From the NCBI RefSeq assembly GCF_024868665.1, contig NC_079891.1, positions 29,714,665-29,778,664 of the forward strand: a stretch of 64,000 bases of DNA, in the 5' to 3' direction. This document shows positions 13,090 through 25,200 of the stretch, one piece after another (position 1 is the first letter of the stretch; each line of letters starts with the position of its first letter). The position numbers were made by a program, and so were the translations under genes. The notes below the pieces were generated by a model. The model had not been told where the DNA came from, did no database searches, and saw only the letters and a list, made by a program, of their open reading frames with translations. This DNA comes from Triplophysa rosa. Its lineage: Eukaryota; Chordata; Actinopteri; Cypriniformes; Nemacheilidae.

Positions 13090-13840
13090 ACATTGTGGCT
13101 AGATCACCACTCACAAAACACTTTCCACTTACAAGCATACAACTTCCGCATTGATGCAGCACTAACATTTTGTCCATGGCCCTCTGTGAACATTCCAAGA
13201 GTGGCCCGGTGGACCAGGGGCCACACCCACAATTTCAGCCGGTCAGGATATGGATGCCATACCTTCCCATCCACTGACTCAGCTGGTCTGGCCTGCTGGG
13301 TAGGCGACAAGGTTACCAACAAGAGCAGAGTCTGAAACCAAGGCCTTGCAGGCCAATGTGGAGCCACCAACAGCAGACGGTGACCGCAGTCGCACACCCG
13401 ACAGAGTCTTTCAGACGAGTGGTAACGGTGGGAACGCATACAACATCACATCAGGCCAATCGTGGGCTGGTGCATCCAGGCCCAGGTACCCCGGTTCATC
13501 CTTCAGGGAAAACCAACGATGGCAATGAGATGTTTGACTGTCCGCAAACACGTCCTCTGCCGCATTTCATCAAAACCACCTCCGGGTGTAGAGTCCAATC
13601 TGCCTGCGAAACCTGACCACAGAGCATCTGCAGCACGATTGAGACGACCTGGAAAGTATACCGCTCGGATAGAAGGCAGGTTGCTCTGAGCCCAAATAAG
13701 CAAGTCGTGCGCTACCCGAAGTGCACTCCGTGACCTCGTGCCTCCCTGGTGATTGATTTATAACACTGTCACTCTTTTGCGCCAAACTCCGCTCCATCTG
13801 AGATGGCTGGCATTTGTCTGTATGACCTCCCACCATGAAG
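13090..13840 (-). mobile_element. DIRS-type retrotransposon relic (RNase H to recombinase junction)
   Basis: Minus-strand frames that change phase give recognisable pieces in the right order. An RNase H-like end comes first (LLIWAQSNLPSIRAVYFPGR then LNRAADALW, about 13700-13620). Next is a segment resembling the family's 'DLFAS..N..C..WFSL' region (about 13560-13500), then a LLVAPHWPARPWFQTLLLLV stretch (about 13370), then HPYPDRLKLWVWPL (about 13230). Last is the start of a domain like the tyrosine-recombinase N-terminus (SMRKLYACKWKVFCEW, about 13105-13150). Frameshifts and stops break the frame, and the catalytic reverse-transcriptase core is absent. Assignment to DIRS rests on remembered family patterns. 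Confidence 0.65.
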
Positions 13841-13906
13841 GTGGTTGTCCCAAAGGAACCCCTCTGAGGAAAAACTGCCTCGTATATTTCTATACGTCGC
13901 TATTCT

Positions 13907-14057
13907 TTTTTTAAAGATTTGTTTTTGCCTTTAATTGTACACCTATTGTTAGAGAGGACAGAAAGCGAAGTGGGAGAGAGAAGGGGGTGGGTTCGGGAAC
14001 CCAGGTCGCCAGATGCGCAACATGTCGGAGCACTGCCCACTAGGCTATCGGCTCCGA
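13907..14057 (-). mobile_element. Short tRNA-derived SINE with 17-bp target duplication
   Basis: Read on the minus strand, the element begins with a tRNA-like head: GCCGATAGCCTAGTGGGCAG as A-box region and GACCTGGGTTCCCGAACCC as B-box region. It continues through an unrelated body and ends in CAAATCTTT plus an A-run. The flanks 13890-13906 and 14058-14074 are the same 17-mer (CTATACGTCG-YTATTCT) apart from one base. Head, A-tail and long duplication together identify a SINE placed by LINE machinery. Confidence 0.8.
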
Positions 14058-14289
14058 CTATACGTCGTTATTCTGCCCAAAATAAACATCAACTTAAAAA
14101 AAAAAAACATCAGAAGTAACAATTAATTTAAACACACATGAACTAAAAACTTATCGAACATTATAAACCTATTGATTTAGATTACCGAGTTATTTTGTCA
14201 CATCATCTCATTTAGCAAGCTATAAGCTAATCAGGATGCACCCATGCTAACCATGTGCTTGCCTTGCATAACTTTGGGAAGGTTAGGTT

Positions 14290-14728
14290 ATCCCCATGCC
14301 CCAAGATCCCACCACCTTTAACGTTGAGGAGTTTTGGGGGAGTATGTCCTCAATCAAGTGCAAGGTAAGAAATATTTGGCACCACATGACATACACATAA
14401 TTAATTGAAATCATAAAAGCAAAGCATTTGAGTAATAGAGGCTCTTGGTTCCTTTTTTCAAAGGTGACCGGTTTGAGCCAGTTTGGGAGGCTTTCTAAAA
14501 TAGCTGCATTAGTGTTAGTGCTCCCTCATTCAATGCAGACGCTGAGAGGGTTTTCTCCATGGTTGGACTAAACAAAACCAGGAACAGCTTGGCACTAGAT
14601 GGAACTCTGTCATCCATCGTGACAGTGAAAATGGCTGGCCTGGAACCACAGTGTTTCAAATGGGAGCCACCAACCCCTGTGCTGAAGGCCTCAAAACCTG
14701 CTACCAACACTTACAATGAACAACACTA
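14290..14728 (+). pseudogene. hAT transposase C-terminal relic (dimerisation domain), frameshifted
   Basis: The conceptual translation shows DPTTFNVEEFWGSM, then after a probable intron (donor after 14364, acceptor before 14464) FGRLSKIAALVLVLPHS. After a one-base frameshift near 14530 it reads NADAERVFSMVGLNKTRNS and ends KASKPATNTYNEQH with a stop. This is the hAT dimerisation region (…NADAERVFS…) common at the end of fish hAT transposases. The frameshift and absence of the upstream catalytic part mark a dead copy. Confidence 0.75.
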
Positions 14729-16015
14729 ACCATTATCTCTCTCTCACACTCACACACGCACACACACAAACCTGCACTAAGAAATGCTGAATTAAATTTT
14801 TTTATGTGTACGAATTTATGTGACACCCCCGTCCCCACCCAAACCCCACCGCCGCCGCCAAAATCTCACTCTGAACTCAGTTCAAAACTTGAGAGCGCTG
14901 AAACTTAGTTGGAGCCTTCTGTGAATTTGGATAGACACGTAACGTTAGGTTACACATTAGCACCATTCGCACGAGATTAGCATTATCTGGGGACCTCCTG
15001 TGATTTATAAATGACCCCCCCTTACTGATTTATTTCCCGGATGTGATGGCAAGGCTTTGCGTATAGTTTGTATAGCCTATAGTTGTATGGTGTTTAATGA
15101 TATATGACCATACCTGTCAGCATTTGAGACCCGTGATCGCGAACCGGACAGAAGATCACCGCGATCGCTGGTCTCAAATGTTACGAGAGTTTCCATGATA
15201 AACAAACGGGAGACTCCCGGTAATTTATGGATATGACCCAGCACCAGAAATAATACCATAACACTTCATAACAGCCTCCATTATTCGCAAACGGTGGATA
15301 AAACTTTGAAAAATGATATATGAGCCTGCCAAATTACAGAGATCCAGATTCGCAAGGGATTAAGATCACAGACAACCTCTGCAATTATTACAAATGACTA
15401 ACGTTACAGGTCCACAGGTAATACTAACTTAATCCCGTGGTCATAGCAAGCGATCTCTACAAAGCAATAGTGACGCATGGTACAAAAATGTTTTACTCAC
15501 ATAAGATTGCTGCGCCATTCCTATCGGATCCAATATTGACGGCACAGCACTGCTTTCTAATTTTAGTCTCTCCGCAAATCCAGCGTAAAAAAAATCCTAA
15601 TGTCGGAATCCGAAGGAAGGTTATGCAGCGACTGTGTTCTTCCACAACCAGTCACTGCACAATATTTTGCAATCTTTAACGGCATGTTTATTGCTTGCTC
15701 GCTCTATCTGGTTGCGCGCCACTTGTGTTACTTCAGTACTGTCATGCGCAAACCAGTGGGCGGGGCTAGAGAAGTAGTCGTTGATATTCTTCTGTGGAGG
15801 CAGTGTTCAACCTATCATAGATAGGTGCATTCCAGGACTTGTGGGCCTGGTGTCAATAAAAGTTGTCATTTCAGTAACAAGGGTGTTTTCAGTTCTGACA
15901 CTTCCAGGATGTTCGCAATACGATTACCTCTTATATAACAAAAGCTCAGGTTAAAATTGATGTCTTAATTCATGACACCTTTAAATTATGAAATTTTATC
16001 CTCGACTTATTTTAT
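14729..16015. other. TE-derived spacer with palindromic stretches
   Basis: This holds a CA-rich simple repeat near 14745-14770 and C-rich tracts near 14825-14860. An inverted pair at about 15120-15180 (CATTTGAGACC … GGTCTCAAATG) and a CGGGAGACTCCCGG palindrome near 15208 follow. These look like end and subterminal parts of the neighbouring hAT relic, but no complete element boundary is defined. No gene is seen. Confidence 0.45.
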
Positions 16016-17022
16016 AGAGAATTATTGAATTGTTTTTGGTAGTTAATTGTCATTAGCACAACAAATACTCATTTAAATGAGTATTTATTTGTTTTTAAGT
16101 AAAGTCAATTGACTGCCATATGTTTTTATTCTTTAACTGAGGAACTGCCTTAAATTTCTAAAAAGAAAGACTAGGGGCCGGTTGCATAAACTACTTAAGA
16201 CTAGTTTTACAAGTTAGTCATTCCATTTTTTTCTTCAAGTCTGGTCATAACTTCTTAAAGTCAGTTACATAAAAGTAAGATTGGTCTAATTGAAATCAGA
16301 AAAGTAAGACTGATTGGTCTTAAATAATTGCTAGTCAGTAAGACTATTTGTTAAGACGAAGTTTATGCAACTGGCCCCATCTTGTGAGCAAGTGTTCATT
16401 TATGTATTGTTAATAGCAGCGTTATGTGTTGGGGTAAAATATAAAAGAGATCTATAAAGGAATGAATGTGAAATATTCCCCTTTTTATTGGTTAATTCAA
16501 TAAATGTAATAATTTCTCATTACTTATCTGTTTTGCACTTTTAAGGATTTTAATGCTGTTCATTTTGACCAGCAGATCGCTGGTCAAAAAAATCGCTGCA
16601 TTATGAGCCACATTTAAAGACACGTGATTGGTAATGTGGATGGTGAGTTGATTTACTGACTTATGTAAATGTGACAATGACATTGTGGATTCTGAGTGTT
16701 GTAACTTTTTGTTACATAATGCTTTGTAGTGCCAACACTGGTGTACTGAAAATGAGTTGCTGTTTATTGTTGACAACTGATTTTTTTTAGTTTTCCTGCA
16801 TTTTGTTGTGTTTTTAGTCCTATTTTATTACAGTGTACGTCAAAGAAGAGTATTTGACGTTCTATTGATGAACGAATAAAGTGCGCAGTAGTACACATAA
16901 CTGTACTGACTTTCTTTTACCAAGACAACCCAAGCTTTCACTTAATGCAAAAACACTTTATTATATGTAAATAGTCTGGCGACAAACACTTGCCACAAAT
17001 GTCAAAATGCACAAACAACTCA
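16016..17022. repeat. Local duplication, copy B
   Basis: This is the second copy of the ankle2 3'-UTR block at 11176-12875, in the same orientation, about 4.8 kb downstream and beside the convergent pgam5 3' end. It retains GAACGAATAAAGTGCGCAG, the counterpart of the ankle2 poly(A) region. It is internally shortened, has a 205-bp palindromic insertion at 16174-16378, and lacks the MITE found in copy A. Confidence 0.85.
16174..16378. mobile_element. 205-bp palindromic MITE-like insertion
   Basis: The segment begins GGGGCCGGTTGCATAAACT and ends with its near-inverse AGTTTATGCAACTGGCCCC, and its interior is also largely self-complementary. It interrupts duplication copy B where copy A reads straight through (AAAGAAGACCAAGTGAGC near 11330). 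The target duplication cannot be fixed confidently, so the superfamily is left open. Confidence 0.75.
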
Positions 17023-17292
17023 CGAACGTTACCAGTCATCTTTAACCTTCTTCATCTTTAAGGATTCTCACATCTTTAGCAAATGAACATCTTTCCTTTA
17101 AAAACATTCAAATAATTAAGTGCTTAAGGCATTAACTGCAACAGATACCACAAGGCTTTTAGAAGTCTGTGTAAAGGGAAGAGTTGTAAACAAAAGTACA
17201 CTTGCTGGTTAATACAGTCTTCCCATCACGGTTACAGTTGATGCATTATGGCACAGGAGTGTTTACGTCAAACAGAGGAAATATCAATATCT

Positions 17293-17520
17293 GAAGAGTT
17301 TGGTTCCAAAATGAGATAACTCCGTTTTTAAAAAATCATGTTTTTTATTGTGTTATCGTGTTTTTATTATGTTTTATTGTGGTAGTTAGCTGTATTTTTT
17401 GAGTTATTATGGCTTAAATCAAAACAAACCAACCTGCAGTTTGACTGGTATTAATTGGAATGCACAATAAAAAAACATGATATTTGAAAAATGTGTTCTC
17501 ATTTTGGAACCAAACTCTTC
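17293..17520. mobile_element. Palindromic MITE near the pgam5 3' end
   Basis: GAAGAGTTTGGTTCCAAAAT at the left and ATTTTGGAACCAAACTCTTC at the right are exact inverted ends of a 228-bp element. It lies just beyond the pgam5 stop codon, probably within its 3' UTR, where a transcript could fold it into a long hairpin. Confidence 0.75.
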
Positions 17521-17812
17521 ATCTCTTCTCTTGCTTAATTCAAATAAAGAAACAAAAAATAATTACACTCAAGACACTTAAGGACAACTGAACTCCATAG
17601 CAACAGATGCCAAAATGACAATTACTGAAATTTTCCATCAATGTGTGATTATTTATGAACTTGCTATAATTTGGCGATGAACTTGACGTCACATTCCAGA
17701 ATTCCTTTGGAATTTCGTGACTCTAAAAAGAGACAAACTTTTTGGGAAAACATTTAAGCAGAACATTTTGCAACTCTAACAGCTGTTGTCCACTGTATTG
17801 AGGTCACGTGGG

Positions 17813-20800
17813 TCAAGTCCGGGTGAGTTTATCTGGAGGCATGAAGCCGGAGTCTCCAAGAGCTCTGAGAGAAACTCGCCCGCTAGGGCGAATTGTGAGC
17901 CACGTGATGCTGCCATTGTTCAGGCTTATCCTCAGCCAACCCTCTGGAGGAAACTGCAAAGCCCTGGAACAAACACATTTACGTACGTTACATTCAAAGT
18001 ACTTGTCTGATATTTCCTTGACCTGATACCAAGAGTGAATATTGTTTTGTGGCAGCGGGAAAAACTGGTTGTGTACAAAACACATTTTCGAAGTTTGCAC
18101 CTGCTTACAATAAATATTCTTAATTATGACTGCAACTTTTGGAATCCCCTTTTAATACTACCATGCAAAAGTTTTAAGTCACATTACATGCTTCACCCAA
18201 AAATAAGATTAATATTAAAGTAAAAAAAGAATAACTCCAAACTAAGCAAACACATCATCTTAATTAGTGAAATGCCATTTGCACAGTACTGTACATACAA
18301 TACAAAATAACAAGGCCATCCTTACATTTACACTACGGTAGTTTTGTACATATTACTGCCTAGATTTTTAAAAAGTGCCAATCAAGACAAAAAAACTGCA
18401 CCAACTAGGCAAGCGAACACAAACCTGCACACAAAATAGCGGATGACATTAGCGTGACAGACGACAATCTCGTAGCTGTCTTCCTTCTGCTTGGCGTCGG
18501 CTCTGTGGATGTACCGACGGAACGCCGCCTCGATCCGCGCGCCATCCTCGTGGTACTGCTGAAACCGGCACAAGAGTTTCACAACTACCCATGTGAGACG
18601 TTCTCCATCAGACACAAACATTACAGTAGGCAGTGCTGGATATAAGACCACCAGCACTAGAACTAAATGCTGAATTATGCATTTAATGTTTGTTGAAGAA
18701 CCTTGGGCTAGTTTTGTTTTGGCCTTTCGCAAGCCAGCAGAATCAAAGTAACCTTACCTACGTGTTCAGTTATGTCGCTCAAAAACAAGACTGAACAAAA
18801 GAGCCAAAACCAATCAGCCTTAAAAAAGTGGAGACCAACAGACTTATAATGAGAATTAAGGCTTTACTGGACTGATATAAATACATTGAGTTTGAACTGA
18901 CCACAGCCTCAGGTTTCCAGTTGATGATAGGTGGCACTGGCTCTATGGGCGCACCCTCTCGCAGTAAATCACAACTTATGAGCTCCACGCCTAAAACACA
19001 CACACACATCTCAAATAAACTGCTCTCTCTTTATTATGCTTCACATTTATTAAAAGCTCATTTTAGGTAATCTCTGATGCCCAAAGGGTTCACTGGTTAA
19101 CTCTGAATGAGTCTGTACCTGGTAGATATTTGCTGATGATGTTGGCTGTCTCTGTAGCTCTGGTCATAGAGGAGTGGATAAGCACGTCATATTCCAGTCC
19201 CAGTGATGCTAACCTCTGTCCTGTGAACTCAGCCTGTTCTCGGCCTGCAGTGAAGACAAAAACCAAAGCAAACTTGATGCACCGTTTGACGCTTGTGTGG
19301 ACTAATGCTCTGTACATAGCAGACATGTTCACAAGTCTCGGAGGTCCAAGTCCAAGTCAAGTCTCAAGTCATTGAGGTCGAGTCTAAGTCAAGTCACAAG
19401 TCTTTAAAGTGGAGTCCAAGTCACATCTCAAGTCTCTGTTCTATTTTTAGCAATAGTTATCTCAGTTATTGTAATTCACAGTGTATGAAGCTAAATCAGT
19501 TTTGAAATATTACAACTAATTAACACTACAGAATGTCTTGGGTATTCAAACCAGTGCTTCAAACCAGTGCTGATGCTGGTGTGATATCCTGTGTTTTTTA
19601 CCGGTGCAAAATCAAAATACATTTTATGCTCAATACTGATGTACTAATATGAACCATTTTGCTGTAATCTAGGCTAAATTAAGTAATGTAATGAATTGCA
19701 TGATGTGTAATTGAATGTTCCAAACAAAGATTTAACTGTTTCTACATCATTTACTTGACCTTAGAATGAAATTAAACCAGGTCATTACCTTTATTTTTCA
19801 GAAAAGTTTAGTGACTACTGGATATGCATTGTTGCAACACAGAGAATATTAGACCATGAACACATGTGTTATATGATGCTGTCATGTGGGGAGGTAACGG
19901 AAAAATGTAAATGAAATGTTCTATCAAAATGACTTGCGTTTTTTACGAGTCTCCTGAGTCACGAGCCCAAGTCAAGTCTCAAGTCAGCTGTCCACGAGTC
20001 CAAGTCAAGTCGCAAGTCTCAATTTTTGCGACTTAAGTGCGTCTCGAGTCCAAGTCGCAGACTCGAGTTTCCATCTCTGGTACATAGTAGAACAAAATTG
20101 GATGCAAATGCTTCGGTGAAAAAAAAAAAGAAAATAAGAAACAAATGACCAACAAGAGGTAATTTGCCCGAAATCCTGCCCGAAGGCATTAGTTCAAACA
20201 GAGAATGACCAGTGTGAGTCTTGTAAAATGTTTCTTGAGGCACAGTGACAACTGTACAGTTCTTCCAGTGATGGGAGAGGGCGGCCAACGATCCTCTGGG
20301 CTGTGGTAATAACCTTCTTTTTTCTGTGGTAATGACCTTCGCTTCAACAACAAGGTTGTTGTCTCTACACCACACAGAGAGCCGCTCCACCTCATCCCGA
20401 TAGGAGGATTATTTTCCCCCAGAGATGAGCCCCACCACCGTGGTGTCATCAGCATATTTGTTGCTGGAGTGGATGGGGGTGCAGTCATGACTCATGAGTG
20501 TAGAGGGTGTAGAGCAGGGGGCTCAGCACACAGCCTTGTGGGGATCCGGTGTTCAGGCTGATTGCTGTGGAGATATGGGAGCCTACTCTTACCCTCTGAG
20601 AGCGGTCTGTCATGCAGTTCAAAATCCAGGAGCAGATGGAGTTGGAGAGTCCAAAGCCCTCAGGTTTAGACACCAGTCTGTGAGGTAGAATAGCACTAAA
20701 AGCGGAGCTCAAGTCCATAAACAGCAGCTTCGCATAGGTCACCGTAGACAGCCGTGATGTTTGGTTCGTGGTTGGTGATGGTTCCCCTGCCACACCGGTC

Positions 20801-21664
20801 TTTTGTTGGTGCTGTTAAAGTTGTCCTCGATCCTCCATCTGTAGTCTAATTTGGCCCTCCGGATGCCCTTCCTCAGATTTCTCAACGTCGCCAGACCTGA
20901 AGGCTGTTTCTCTCCCGTAGCAGGCGCTGGACATGGTCATCCAGGGTTTCTGATTGGGATGGACCCTGATACATCTGTCCACCTTAACAGTCTCCCATTA
21001 TATCATTTCAAGAATATCAGAATATCATTTCAAATCATAAAGGACAGTAATGTACCTAAAGGAGTGAGAACTCTTTCTTTGTCTCCATTCCCACCGAGGT
21101 TGTACTGAGAGTGTCGGATGAGGAAGATATGGCGTGTGGCTTTGGGTTTGTTGTTCTCCACGTCTGGACTTCCAATGTCACAAGCGCTCTCCTTTCTCTT
21201 CCCGTTCACCATGGAGGAAGGGTCACGTCTGTATGAAATCAAAACAATCTTTTTTCATCAAAATTTATTTACATAGAAATGCCCATTATGACCAAATCTT
21301 TTGTTCTAAAACGTATTTTATTGTGGAAAAGTGCTTTAAAAAAAGTAGATTGTTATACTCAACGGAGGAATCTAAGCGGCCAATGAGTTACAAACGACAG
21401 TTTATGGTTGCACGATTTTAATAGTTACGTTAAATCATTATTACATCATAAATCCCACATTTCTTACTTATCCCAATTACTATCCCAACCGCTCACACCG
21501 GGCCATGTCGAGGGCTGTGCTGCATTCACGACAACGGGAGTCTGTCTGAACCGGTAGCGCTCTCCAAAAAATCCGTGCGTGTCTGCCGCGACCGCCGCGC
21601 ACACCAGCACCGCGGATCCCCCCGCGAACCCGCATGCCAACCGAAAAGCCCTCCGAAACGACAT
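17813..21664 (-). CDS. pgam5: Mitochondrial serine/threonine-protein phosphatase PGAM5, 6 exons
   Basis: Exons on the minus strand: 21664-21468, 21228-21056, 19244-19119, 18990-18902, 18558-18425, 17963-17813; total 870 nt, 289 aa, the same length as long human PGAM5. Residues ~8-27 form the N-terminal membrane anchor ([13 protein letters not shown]), the region where PARL cuts the mammalian protein. WDSNWD at 60-65 is the conserved multimerisation motif. LIRHSQY places the phospho-accepting histidine at H105, and VCHANVIRY gives the second histidine at H230, both matching human numbering. TRAxET and LREGAPIEP are intact. The family acts in mitochondria as a phosphatase in mitophagy, fission and cell-death signalling. 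The gene converges on ankle2 and diverges from poli. Introns hold a LINE fragment and a CAAGTC repeat. The 3' end is uncertain; a minus-strand AATAAA lies near 16950. Confidence 0.97.
19330..20085. repeat. CAAGTC-rich repeat pair in pgam5 intron 2
   Basis: Two blocks made of variants of AAGTCAAGTCTCAAGTC (about 19335-19440 and 19945-20070) flank roughly 500 bp of AT-rich sequence. Such paired CAAGTC arrays are a dispersed fish repeat. The symmetrical arrangement suggests one element with subterminal arrays, but terminal inverted repeats are not clear. Confidence 0.6.
20165..20995 (-). mobile_element. 5'-truncated non-LTR retrotransposon fragment (reverse transcriptase)
   Basis: Minus-strand frames show reverse-transcriptase blocks in order. 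KPWM and an [15 protein letters not shown] stretch lie near 20900. [20 protein letters not shown] lies near 20720, and [20 protein letters not shown] near 20520. The Y-x-DD-like block is near 20450 (MLMTPRWWG in the shifted frame, restored family pattern FADDTTVVG), then [12 protein letters not shown] near 20370. Frameshifts separate the blocks. The motif set fits L2/CR1-like fish LINEs. Inactive, inserted antisense relative to the window and sense with pgam5. Confidence 0.75.
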
Positions 21665-22217
21665 GATTCAAGTGTGAAGAAAATAACGCACAATGGGGAT
21701 CTCAGCTGGAGAAGTTAAACCGCCTTCGCTTTTTAAAATACCTACAACCAAGTAATAACCCGTCAGTGACGTGCAGTCATGACAAATGCGTGATGTTGTT
21801 TCCAAACCATGTGTGAGATCGTTTTTAATGTAAATTGAACTTCCAGCAGCAGACCAGAGTCACGACTCGACATGTGAAGTACGAGACAAGAACATGACAT
21901 TGGTGTATAATTGCCTTTCAAAATAAAAGTCTTTAAAATGTCAAACGATATGGGTTCTCTTGGTAAACAAATACACTAGCTAAAACGGCTTGTCTAATAA
22001 ATTAAAATGTATTTAATAGTATAATAATTTAAATATTTATATTTTGCATAAATTAATATTGTTCTGCGTTTCGCGCCAGACCAATAGGTGGCACAGTTGC
22101 CGCTTTGCAGTGAGTTTGTTTTGATCTTGATGGCGACATGTTTTGCTGAAATTGTTTTTTTTATGTGCTTTGTAGTTTTGTTTGTACATTTCTGTGTTTG
22201 ACTGTAGTGTAGTAAAG
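21665..22217. promoter_or_regulatory. Shared divergent promoter region of pgam5 and poli
   Basis: The ATG of pgam5 (minus, 21664) and the ATG of poli (plus, 22218) are 553 bp apart with no gene between them. The pgam5 5' end is GC/CpG-rich; the poli-proximal half is AT-rich. The spacing makes a bidirectional promoter likely. Transcription starts and factor sites are not resolved from sequence alone. Confidence 0.6.
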
Positions 22218-25200
22218 ATGGACACGGACGAGGAGGATGAAAATGACTGGGATCGCAGCTTAGAGTCCGACATGCTGGAGACAGGTGGGTTCACAAATAG
22301 ATATTGCATATGTGATGCACTTTAAATATCATCCATCAGCTTATATCATTAACGTATTTAGACAGTGTATGTATGTATGTTTGTTCAGACCCTGTTTGTA
22401 TTTACCAGTTTAGTGTCTAATCACAGGTTTAGTAGATCAATGTTTTTGTGGGGACCAGCCTCTGTATCTCACCATTTGTGACTTGTCATTTTAGGACTCA
22501 CTGAAAGAGTAACAGCCGCGTCTCAGAGAGTAATCTTGCACTTTGATTTGGACTGTTTCTATGCACAAGTTGAGATGATCCAAAATCCAGCCCTTCGAAA
22601 CAAACCTCTGGGTAAAAACCATTTTTGACTAGTGAAAAGAAATTGTCTAGTGTCAACCCCATATATGCATTGTAATAATCTCTGTTCTGTATCTTTTTCA
22701 GGCATACAACAGAAATACATTATTGTGACTTGTAATTATGTGGCAAGAGAGCAAGGTGTGACAAAGTTGATGTCTGTTACTGATGCAGTGGAGAAATGCC
22801 CTCAGCTAGTGCTGGTGAAGGGAGAAGATCTCACCCATTACAGAGAGATGTCCTATAAAGTCACAGGTAGATCAGTCACGCGTCAATGAGAATTGCTTTT
22901 TCTTTATTTAACCAAAATTAGTCGTTTTTCTTTTGCTTTATTTATTTATTAGTTAGCTTTATCTCAGTACACCAAAAATATCTGTTCAAATTTGACAAAA
23001 TGATCATAAACCAGACTTCAATTTTATTTGCACCAGAGCTTCTGATGTCATACTGCCCCATGGTGGAGAGGCTCGGCTTTGATGAAAACTTCATGGACGT
23101 GACAGAAATGGTAGAGAAAAGGCGGCAGGAGATCCATGTTTCAGATCTTACTTTCAGCGGTCACATTTACAAACACGAGTGTAAGTTGTCCTAACTTCAA
23201 ACACTTTGTTATAAATTTATTGCAAGGTGCTTTGGATAGGAAGTGATGTCACTCTCCTTTCAGCCTCAGATGTGGCGGTCGATGAGGAGAACTGCAGGTT
23301 GGTTATCGGCTCTATGATAGCGGCTGAGCTGAGACAAGCCATTTTCAACACGTTGGGGCTAACTGGCTGCGCTGGCATCGCCAACAACAAACTCCTGGCC
23401 AAGCTGGTATCAGGCACCTTTAAACCCAACCAGCAGACCACGCTTCTGCCATACAGCACTGCTGAGCTCATGAGCAGCCTGACAGGACTGCGTAGAGTGC
23501 CTGGTAAGATGTTCTGCTACCTGTGTTTGTCAGTACAAGAGATACAAATGGAAGGACACAGGAGTTCATGCATAGCAATGCAAATGAATAGCATGTGTCC
23601 AAATCTGTGTTGTCTCACTGCATTGGTTGTATTTACAGGAATCGGGTACAGAACAGGTGAGAAGTTGAAGACTATGGGTCTGGTCAGTGTGAGGGATCTG
23701 CAGTTATACCCTCTGCATGAGCTGGTCAAGGAGTTTGGGGAAGTGTACGCTAAAAGGATTCAGAATCTCGCCTGTGGCATGGATGACTCTCCATTCACTC
23801 CAGCAGGTCCTCCTCAGGTATTCTCCATATGTAACTACCATATGAATTTAACAGGTGTATTTTAACTGCTTTGGTTCTTGTTATACATTTGAATGGGTAT
23901 CTCCATTGTTCGGTTACCAACATTTTTCAGAATGTCTTTAGATGAACTATCCTTTTAAGGATGGTATTGCTGTTTTTCTCTTCAGATGCTTTTATCCAAG
24001 TGGTCATTTATCCATAGCAATGTTTCTAAGCTCGAAATCACATATAGTGTTAATACTGTGGTGCACATATTTCCCAAACTCAGTTGATTGGAATGATTCA
24101 TTTCAGTCTCTCAGCGATGAGGACTCGTTCAAGAAAATTTCCACGCTAGCAGAAGTTACAAGTAAAATTGAGGAACTACTCACCAGCCTTACTGAGAGGT
24201 GATCGTATAATATATTATAACATTAGTAAAACAAGATTCAGTAGATTTTGTTTGGTGTGTTTTTACTGCCTTTGTAAATTCATGTTTTTTTTTAATTTGC
24301 TTTCTTTCAGGATGTACAAAGACGGCAGGCAGCCACACACATTCAGACTGACTATTCGCAAATACACGGCCACAAACCGCTGGTTCAATCGAGAGAGCAG
24401 GCAGTGCCCTATACCCAACCAGACCGGCCTCAAGATCAAATGCGGTATAGTAATCTACCTTTGCATGCTTGAATTGTGTCTTATATCTTCTTGTTCGTGA
24501 AACATATTCACACATATTGTAAAACTAAGAAGTGAGATGACTGTGACATGGGGATGCATATTTAACTGTATTTTCAAAATAAGGAAGCAGAGATGCTGTG
24601 CCACAGTTGCTTTCAATGGCAGTGAAACTCTTTCATAAAATGGTGGACGCACGTGAGCCGTATCATCTCACCCTGCTGAACGTTTGCTTCAGTAACCTGC
24701 AGGCCAAATCCTCCAGCAGATCTTCCATCATCTCTTTCTTCACACAGAAATCTCCCGCGACACAAACAGCATCTCAGCTGCAGGTGAGACTGTATGACAC
24801 TCATTATTATAGAAGTATTCGTGCGAACGAAATCCTGATAAATTATTAAATCAATCTATTTATACAATAAAATACGAGCTATGGTCACATTTAACAGCTG
24901 AACTTATGCTTGGGCCTTTTGCTTTTCTATAGTCATCAGAACTTTATTATAAGCTCATAGATATAATTGACTTTAATAAAGAGAGTGATTAAATAGAGTT
25001 GAATTCTGTTTAGGGTTTGGTAAGGAATAAATTCACCATTTATTTGTTAATGATTAATACAGATGTGGGTACATTTCTTTATATCCTTATATTCATTAAT
25101 AGCAAGCCAGAAATAACTTGAAAACAAAAAAGAATCAACTTTTTGTCCTTGTCACCAGGCGGAACCGGATCTCTATGAGTCGGCTGGAAGTTCTCAGTTC

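Noticed and set aside
12925..13689. Several plus-strand frames of 60-136 codons
   Set aside because: They lie opposite the DIRS relic, whose minus-strand translation gives ordered family motifs; the plus frames give nothing recognisable.
13970..14060. tRNA gene candidate
   Set aside because: The tRNA-like head is part of a SINE with A-tail and target duplication. A proper acceptor stem and a full cloverleaf are not evident. The same applies to the heads at 45679 and 61652.
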